Assembly: GCA_003024785.1 (NCBI GenBank)
Contig: PUQB01000105.1
Coordinates: 62,001-126,000, forward strand
Length of the DNA: 64,000 nt
From: Selaginella tamariscina
Taxonomy: Eukaryota > Streptophyta > Lycopodiopsida > Selaginellales > Selaginellaceae
Direction: 5' to 3'
The position numbers were made by a program, and so were the translations under genes. The notes under the pieces are model-generated. The model did no database searches and had not been told where the DNA came from. It saw nothing but the letters and a program-made list of their open reading frames with translations. Position 1 is the first letter of the stretch, and each line of letters starts with the position of its first letter. Below, piece after piece: positions 56,985-64,000 of the stretch.

Positions 56985-58325
56985 CTACATCCCCTTGTGC
57001 ATATCCCCATCTCTAAAACAAACTACACTCTCATGTTTACCATCAAGCTCTAAACATGGTAAAGGCTTTACCCAGTTTGAGACTCCATACACATTGGAGC
57101 AGTTCCACGCTCCAGAGTTTACCTTGAGCGTTACATTTGCAAAGCATATTTTCGAAATGGAGCATTTTCTAAACCCACTATACTCCCAGCCCATCCTATG
57201 GAATATCCCACCACATTTCTAATGGATATTCCGTCTATTACAGGTAAAGCTTCTGGATCGTATCTATCATCTGGATGACCACCGTATATCCCTGTATAAT
57301 CAAACCCCACACTAACGTTAACTAGATTAAGGTTAACTACAGATATATTAGATATAAGCACCCCGTCCAGGCCCAGTTTTGATACGTATACCGCTACGTG
57401 AGTTTGATACGGACATGTCGTATACATACACGTCGTGTATGCCTCCTGACATCTCGCTGCCCAATGCGACTCCTGCACTTGTCGGGTCTGACCTGTCACC
57501 CTGACTATACATATATTTGAGCTTGGAATACCGTATTTTATACCGTATTCATCCCACCCGCTTTTGATGGATATAAGATCGTCTCCCACAGATATGTAAC
57601 AGTCTCGAATACACACATTTGTTGACGAGTCTGCTGGTCCACGTATAAGACATGTGTGCGTGCGTGTGTGTTGTGTTGTGTGTGAGAGAGAGAGAGTTAT
57701 ACCTGGATCGATCCCATCCACATTTGGAGAGTAAGGAGGTGCTAGGATTGTAACATCTTGTATTAAGACATTGCTAGAAAGAACAAACATGAAGAATGAC
57801 AGACATATGCATGTATATATACATATAAGACATATATATACGTATAAATACCTGCAATATACGGGATGTATTGTCCAGAAAGGAGAGTTTGCAAATGTAA
57901 CATTTGATATTGTGATACGTTGCGAGTTAATAAACTCCACAAGATGGCCTCTAGTGAAATCCAATGTTTTATTACGAAACCAATCCCACCACACGGAGCC
58001 TTGTCCATCTATTGTTCCATTTGCACCTGTTATATTAAAACTAATTAAACCAACTAATTAGTTTAATAATCTTACCTGTTATAACCACGTCTACTAAGTT
58101 TTCTCCATGTATAAGACTTATATGTCTCCCTCCAGCAAGCTCTCTTCCTCTTCCATATGAAGGCAATGGAGGAATCACAGGCCACTCTAAAGGATCCTAA
58201 CAAAACACATGTGTGTGTGCGTGTGCGTGTGCGTGTGTGTTTTGACTTTATATTCATCTTTCATGACAGGTGTGATATGAAAAGTATCTTGGTCCCTCTA
58301 GATCATGCATATCTGCACATATGAA

Positions 58326-58362
<37 letters not shown>

Positions 58363-58677
58363 GCACACACACACACAAACACACATGCAACACACAAGTA
58401 GTATTAGCAAGAAAACACAAGAATATACCTGTGATCCAAGGATAATGGCCCCTTGTTCAAGATAGAGTGTGAGATGACTAGTAAGATTGAAGCTCCCAGT
58501 GAGCCACCTGCCTGCAGGAACATAAAGCTGGGCGCCTCCCTTGTTCGCGAACGACTTCAAGTAGAAGATTGCGTTCTGAAAAGCCAGAGTGTTGTGCACA
58601 ATCCCATTCCCCACGGCCCCGAAATCAGCAATGGAGACAGTATGCGCCTCTTCGGTGCGGTATGAACCGCACAACAC
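56985..58677 (-). pseudogene. GH28 polygalacturonase PG-4, inverted paralogue, frame-disrupted
   Basis: Minus-strand PG with exons 58677-58429, 58196-58076, 58026-57852, 57773-57703 and 57630-56985. Exons 2 to 4 have exactly the lengths of PG-1 exons 2 to 4 (121, 175 and 71 nt); exons 5 and 6 are fused, so intron 5 is absent. Motifs: SIADFGAVGNG, NVDGIDP, GDDLISIKSG. Problems: upstream of 58677 a signal-peptide-like MWVVLSTLLLLRIC is followed by an in-frame TGA and three TAGs. Near 57485-57495 the frame changes, so GSEMSGG and GIRIKTGPGRG lie in another frame, and it changes back near 57355. A third change near 57150 puts the conserved end (KICFANVTLKVNSGAWNCSNVYG) out of frame. Probable pseudogene, unless several are assembly indels. 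Confidence 0.8.
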
Positions 58678-58811
58678 ATGCTACTACTACCACTGCTGCC
58701 AGTTGCTAATTCATCCAATCCACCTACAGATCCTCAGTAACAACAGTGTGCTAAGGACTACCCACATTTCCAAAATCTCTTCACATCTTCACATATTATA
58801 TATGTAAAATT

Positions 58812-58856
<45 letters not shown>

Positions 58857-59330
58857 CTTTCTTTTTACTGAGTTAAGCTCCACTCCCAATGCGTTCTCGG
58901 TTCAATTTCCATGCCTCAATTGACCAAAAACAAGATGCTGCCTGGTCCGTACACGGTACAGGAGGTGTTGTACGGGGCTTTGTCCTGGTATAGCTAGCAT
59001 TCACATGTACAAAATGGACCACGAACCAAGTATGTCGTTGTTGCTTGTGAAGGAAACTTGTTGATGTTGGTCCATCCCAGTACATCCATTTTTGTACTTC
59101 TGCTTTGATCACAAGGCACTATTCGCTATCAAATACAGCCATATATATGCATGTGAATGTGTGTGTGTGCGCGCGCGCGTGAGAGAGAGAAATGCATAGT
59201 TACCTACATAAAATACACTTGTATGTGTGCGTGTGGAGGTGTGTATACGCATATAATATTTCCATGTGAAGGTGGCTAAAGTCAAAAGTCCAAGTGAGGT
59301 ATATGTTTATTACTATTTACCTGCATAGGC
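58678..59330. other. Bidirectional intergenic region
   Basis: Between head-to-head PG-4 (minus) and NodGS (plus). Contains (TA)n at 58818-58852 and a GC/GT-rich run at 59157-59180. A 79-residue minus-strand open frame (59112-58873) has no recognisable family and is not called. Confidence 0.45.
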
Positions 59331-59682
59331 ATGGCGGACGGAGCAATGGATAAGATCAGAGATGCAGTTGCATCAACGGCGCTCGTGGATGCTCATGCTC
59401 ATAATCTGGTGGCTATGGATTCCGGAATTCCATTTGAACAAGCGTTTTCTGAAGCCCGTCACGATGCCCTTTTTCATTTTGCATCCCACACCCTTTCCTT
59501 TAAGGTAATCTGAGTTAATTGCTATATCTGCTTACATATAATGTACATATACATACATGTGTGTGTGTATCTATATCTATATATATGCTGTGTGTGTATG
59601 TGTGTGAGATTGTACACAGTTATACAGAAACATGCAATGTATAAACATACTAGCAATAGACTTTGATATATAGATATATTTG

Positions 59683-59765
<83 letters not shown>

Positions 59766-60609
59766 GAATATGGTAAATGTTTTTTTTTTAAGATTTAACT
59801 TCAAGATCTTATTTACAGAGGAGTTTGAGGGATTTAGCGCAGTTGTATGGAATAGAGCCGTCACTGAAAGCCATATCAGCTCACCGGCAAGGGGCCGGTC
59901 TAGAAGAAATAGTCGGAAAGTGCTTCAGTGCTGCCGGAATATCGGTTTTGCTCCTTGACGATGGTCTCTCCATGCATAAAATTCTGCCACTAGATTGGCA
60001 CTCAAGTATATTCCGGCAGTTCATAGAGTCTTGCGTATTGAGACTATTGCAGAGGCCATACTCAAAGAGGTATATACACATACACTAATATCATATACGT
60101 ATATATAATGCTTATGTTGCTTAAATTTAGATATACACGATCAGATAGGGTGTACCTCTCTCTCTCACACGCACGCACGCACGCTGCTAATTTAGAATAG
60201 ATATATGTCATATGGTTATTTGCATTATTAACTAATCAAAACTTTTCAACAGGGGCTTTCAGGTGGTCTACATTGGACGCTTGAGAGCTTTGCTGGGAAA
60301 TTCATAAACATTCTACATTCATATCCTTTATATTGTTTGTCTGTGCGTGCGGTGTGCGTGCGTGCGTGTGCGTGTGTGTGTTATTTGATGGTTTTTTTGC
60401 CTTAACACTTAAACGCACGCTTTGTGAAGGAATAGTTGCATTTAAGAGCATTGCCGCATATCGAAGTGGTCTTGATATCAATCCCAATGTTTCCCGTCAA
60501 GATGCTGAGCGAGGACTCATGGAGGATTTGTGTAAGAATTTATTCTAATTTATATATTTATTCATAGTTGTCTTATTTATATGTACAGCAGATTTAGCTA
60601 CGTCCACGG

Positions 60610-60655
<46 letters not shown>

Positions 60656-61213
60656 CATGTGTTTTATTTATTTATTTTATAACTAAACGCATAATTAATC
60701 CGTATAATTCCAGCTAAAACTCCATTGCGAATCACCAATAAGTCACTTGTGAGTTTTGTATTTGTGCGAGCTCTTGAGGTCGCGTGTACGTATGATTTGC
60801 CAGTTCAAATACATTCCGGGTATACTGTATATATATATAATATATATATTAATAAGAAAAGTATTTACATATTAACTTATATTTGTTTATTTCAGTTTTG
60901 GGGACAAGGATTTGGATTTACGTTATGCAAATCCATTACATTTGCGAGCAGTATTAGAAGATGAGAGATTTTTAAACTGTCGAATAGTTTTACTTCATGC
61001 GTCATATCCATTTACACAAGAAGCATCATATTTAGCCAGTGTTTATCCACAAGTAAATAACCGTGTGTGCGTGTTAATATTTACTAATCTGTTATAAATC
61101 TAAAACTAAACAGGTTTACCTTGACTTTGGACTTGCAATACCTAAGCTCAGTATCCATGGAATGGAGAACACTTTAAGCCAGCTTCTAGAGCTTGCACCT
61201 CTTGAAAAGGTGT

Positions 61214-61244
<31 letters not shown>

Positions 61245-62906
61245 GGTTGTGTTTGTGTTTGAAAGAGAGGAGAGAGGTAAGCATACATACATGTATATAT
61301 AGTACTGCTATGGGAGTGCATATTTATGTATATGGATATGTATATTTGCACACACACATATACGTATATCAGGTACTCATACATACATGCACATGAAGTG
61401 TGTATGGTTGTATGAATGGAATAATGAAAGAGAGAGAGAGAGGAGTAAGCATACATACATGTATATATAGTACTGCTATGGGAGTGTGCATATTTATGTA
61501 TATGGATATGTATATTTGCACACACACACCACACAGAGACGTATATCAGGTACACATACATACATGCACATGAAGTGTGTATGTCTATACGAGGTTGTAT
61601 GAATGGAATAATACACACACACCACAGAGTAATATTTTAAATCTTGCAGGTGATGTTTAGTACTGACGGATATGCTTTTCCTGAGACTTACTATCTCGGT
61701 ATTTAAATTATAATTTAAGTTTGATAGTTTTACTGGTGTGTGTGTGTGCGTACGTACATACGTACATACACACACATATGTGTTTATAATGTACTAAGTT
61801 GTTTTCACATGTATAAGGTGCAAAATGGAGCAGGGAAGTTCTTACGAAGGTTTTATACAAAGCATATACCGATGGCGATCTTACTATTGACGAGTGCATC
61901 ACAGCCGTCAAAAATATATTACAAAAGAATGCACTTTCGTTTTACAAACTTGATACTCAGCTCCCAAATGTTAACAAGGCTTCCCATAGTCCTTCAGGTG
62001 CTTCGATTAAACAAATGGTATATTCCGATAATAAAGAGGCATCGAAGATTAAACATGTTCGATTATTATGGGGTGATGGCTCCGGCCAAAGACGCTGTCG
62101 GGTACGATATATGTATATGTATGTATATGTACATAGCTTAACTCACACACACACACCGAGAGAGAGAGCAGACATGTATATAGTTGGTTCCATATAAAAT
62201 AGGTGGTACCTGTGAAAAGATTCGAGGAATATGTGGTGAAGAATGGGGTTGGTCTTGTGGAATGTGCCATGGCACTGCCTTCTGGTATGGATGCTCCTGC
62301 TGAGGGGTCTGGTTTAACTGCAGTTGGAGAAATTAGACTAATACCCGACTTAACCACGAAACATCAATTACCTTGGTAAATTAATTACTTATTACTTTAA
62401 TCGTTTATTTAGTTATTAATTAATGATAGGTGTCCAACACATGAGCTTGTACTTACAAACATGCATGTGTGTGCCTGGTACTACATGGGAGTATTGTCCG
62501 GGGTACCCTACAAAAGACACTGAATATACTTCAACAAGAGTTTAATCTGGTACTTATAAATTCTAATTTGTACGTGCGCGTGCTTGTGCGTGCGTGCATA
62601 TGTGTGTATTTATCTCACAGGAAGTACGAGCTGGATTTGAAAATGAGTTTTATATGCTGTCAAAAACGTACGTTATATACCACACACACACACACATTAT
62701 GTGTATATGTAAGTTAAGTTTTATGTTTTCCAGGGGACCTTTGAAATGGACGGGCTTAGATTGCACTAAATATTGTTCAGCTATATCGTACGATGGATCT
62801 TCACATATTATGGACGAGATATACGACTCATTAACATCATTAAACATTGAAGTTGAGCAGGTAAATCCTAAGTTTAATTATGTTGTGTGTGTGTGTGTGT
62901 GTGTGT

Positions 62907-62944
<38 letters not shown>

Positions 62945-63750
62945 ATTTTACACATCATTTAACTTTTGATTTCATTTTTAGATGCATACTGAATCTGGAG
63001 CAGGCCAGTTTGAAATCTCTCTTAACCATTACCCAGCTATAACTGCAGCAGATAATGTATTAATCCTCCGGGAGACAGTTAAATCCATAGCTAATAAGCA
63101 TAATGTTCTAGCCACATTCTTACCAAAGTAAGTCATACATATGTATATGTATACACATATACATATACATACGTATGTATGTGATGTGTAGGTATTTTGC
63201 GAATGATATTGGATCAGGTTCACATGTTCACTTAAGTATATGGCAAGGTGGTGTTAACAAATTAATGGCGGATCCTAATGAGGAAGCTGTTAATGGCATG
63301 TCATCAATTGGTGAACAGTTTCTTGCTGGTGTCCTTCACCATCTTCCCTCCATTCTAGCCTTTACAGCTCCACATCCTAACAGGTATGTGTGCATATATA
63401 TACATGTGAATCTCTCTCTCTCTCTCTCTATGCACACACACACACACACAGAGGGAGAGGGAGATGGCTATAACCATAACACACGCACACACACAAATCT
63501 TGCGTACTATGTATGCAGTTATGTACGCCTTGTTCCGAACACGTGGAGCGGGGCATTTCAGTGCTGGGTCACAGCAACAGAGAGGCTGCAATACGCACAT
63601 TGAGCCCCGTAGAAATGGCCGGGAATGCAGTTAGCAATTTCGAGTTGAAAGCTTTTGATGGATTCGCGAATCCCCATTTAGGATTAGCAGCTATTATAAC
63701 TGGAGGTATCGATGGCCTACGAAAGCAGATGGTCCTCCCCAAAGGCATCG
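59331..63750 (+). CDS. NodGS/FluG-type amidohydrolase-glutamine synthetase fusion (3' end outside window)
   Basis: At least 16 exons; first 59331-59504, last in window 63519-63750, with the following intron running off the edge. Exons 1-9 encode an amidohydrolase-like half: LVDAHAHNLVAMDS, FKSIAAYRSGLDI, DLPVQIHSG, FGDKDLDLRYANPLHLR, CRIVLLHASYPF, VYLDFGLAIPKLSIHGM, MFSTDGYAFPETYYLGAKW. Exons 9-16 encode a glutamine synthetase half: RLLWGDGSGQRRCR, GEIRLIPDL, AGFENEFYML, NIEVEQMHTESGAGQFE, DIGSGSHVHLS, VPNTWSGAFQCW, NPHLGLAAII. This is the plant NodGS layout, linked in Arabidopsis to root development and flagellin responses; plant NodGS is generally thought to lack glutamine synthetase activity. 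Single-base frame changes occur near 60012, 62470, 62502 and 63566 (GGGG shortened to GGG), so the gene is either decaying or affected by assembly indels. Confidence 0.88.
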
Positions 63751-63888
63751 GTACGTGTGTTGTACATGAATCAATACATATACATATACATAGATATGTA
63801 CGTACACATGCAATATAATTATATACATACTTCATGAACTTACACATATGTCGAATAAGATATTTATAGTATTTTTTATATTTATGTG

Positions 63889-63962
<74 letters not shown>

Positions 63963-64000
63963 TGCATACTAATAATAACATTTTAACTAACGGTGATACG
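63751..64000 (+). other. Intron of NodGS, cut by window edge
   Basis: Begins GTACGTG after KGIG and runs through (TC)n(CA)n (63892-63952). No acceptor before 64000. Confidence 0.75.

Noticed and set aside
58873-59112. 79-residue minus-strand open frame between PG-4 and NodGS
   Set aside because: No recognisable family, no conserved copy elsewhere in the window, low-complexity tail; not called as a gene.
59690-59763. CRISPR-like or structured repeat at the (TC)n(TA)n tract
   Set aside because: Plain microsatellite in a NodGS intron; no spacers and wrong kind of genome.

Overview
The window is nuclear DNA of a land plant. The evidence is a spliced nuclear psaE gene with a chloroplast transit peptide, a NodGS-type amidohydrolase/glutamine synthetase gene, an L-type lectin receptor kinase, secreted PEBP genes, GH28 polygalacturonases, and Ty1/Copia and Ty3/Gypsy chromovirus elements. 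The short introns (53 to about 300 bp), full of (GT)n/(CA)n, would suit a lycophyte such as Selaginella or another seed-free plant, but the species cannot be fixed from sequence alone.

Layout. 1-13300 is gene-poor: a degenerate repeat family in both orientations surrounds one 6.0 kb Gypsy chromovirus that has a 5-bp target duplication. 13374-18245 holds psaE with a G-box/I-box promoter, a tRNA-Arg(TCT), and a tandem pair of secreted PEBP genes, the second of which is frame-broken. 18288-20335 is a six-exon polygalacturonase (PG). From inside exon 4 of that gene the locus has been tandemly duplicated: [PG 3' half - Copia gag fragment - lectin receptor kinase - Copia-3 remnant] starts at 19451, again at 35435 and, truncated, at 55699. 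Each downstream unit begins where Copia-3 sequence joins PG exon 4. The units were later split by insertions. A 9.07 kb Mutator-like DNA transposon lies in unit 1. Two Copia elements (37740-42549 and 47918-52871), a chimeric retro-insertion (53535-55584) and two hAT-like MITEs lie in unit 2. A second, inverted PG gene (56985-58677, frame-disrupted) and a NodGS gene running off the right edge close the window.

The main candidate for something undescribed is the transposon at 25907-34977. It has a 9-bp target duplication (GTCACAATG), an intact empty site in the paralogous unit, inverted ends with GAATATTC palindromes, and two divergent multi-exon genes. One encodes a DDE transposase with a Cys/His finger and a SWIM domain. 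The other looks like a ParB-like domain joined to a beta-class (IV-TRD-X-I) DNA amino-methyltransferase, an arrangement I know from phage and bacterial modification genes rather than plant transposons. Both genes are frame-disrupted in this copy.

Single-base frame changes also occur in NodGS, PG-4 and PEBP-B, at least one at a homopolymer, so assembly indels are a live alternative to real decay.
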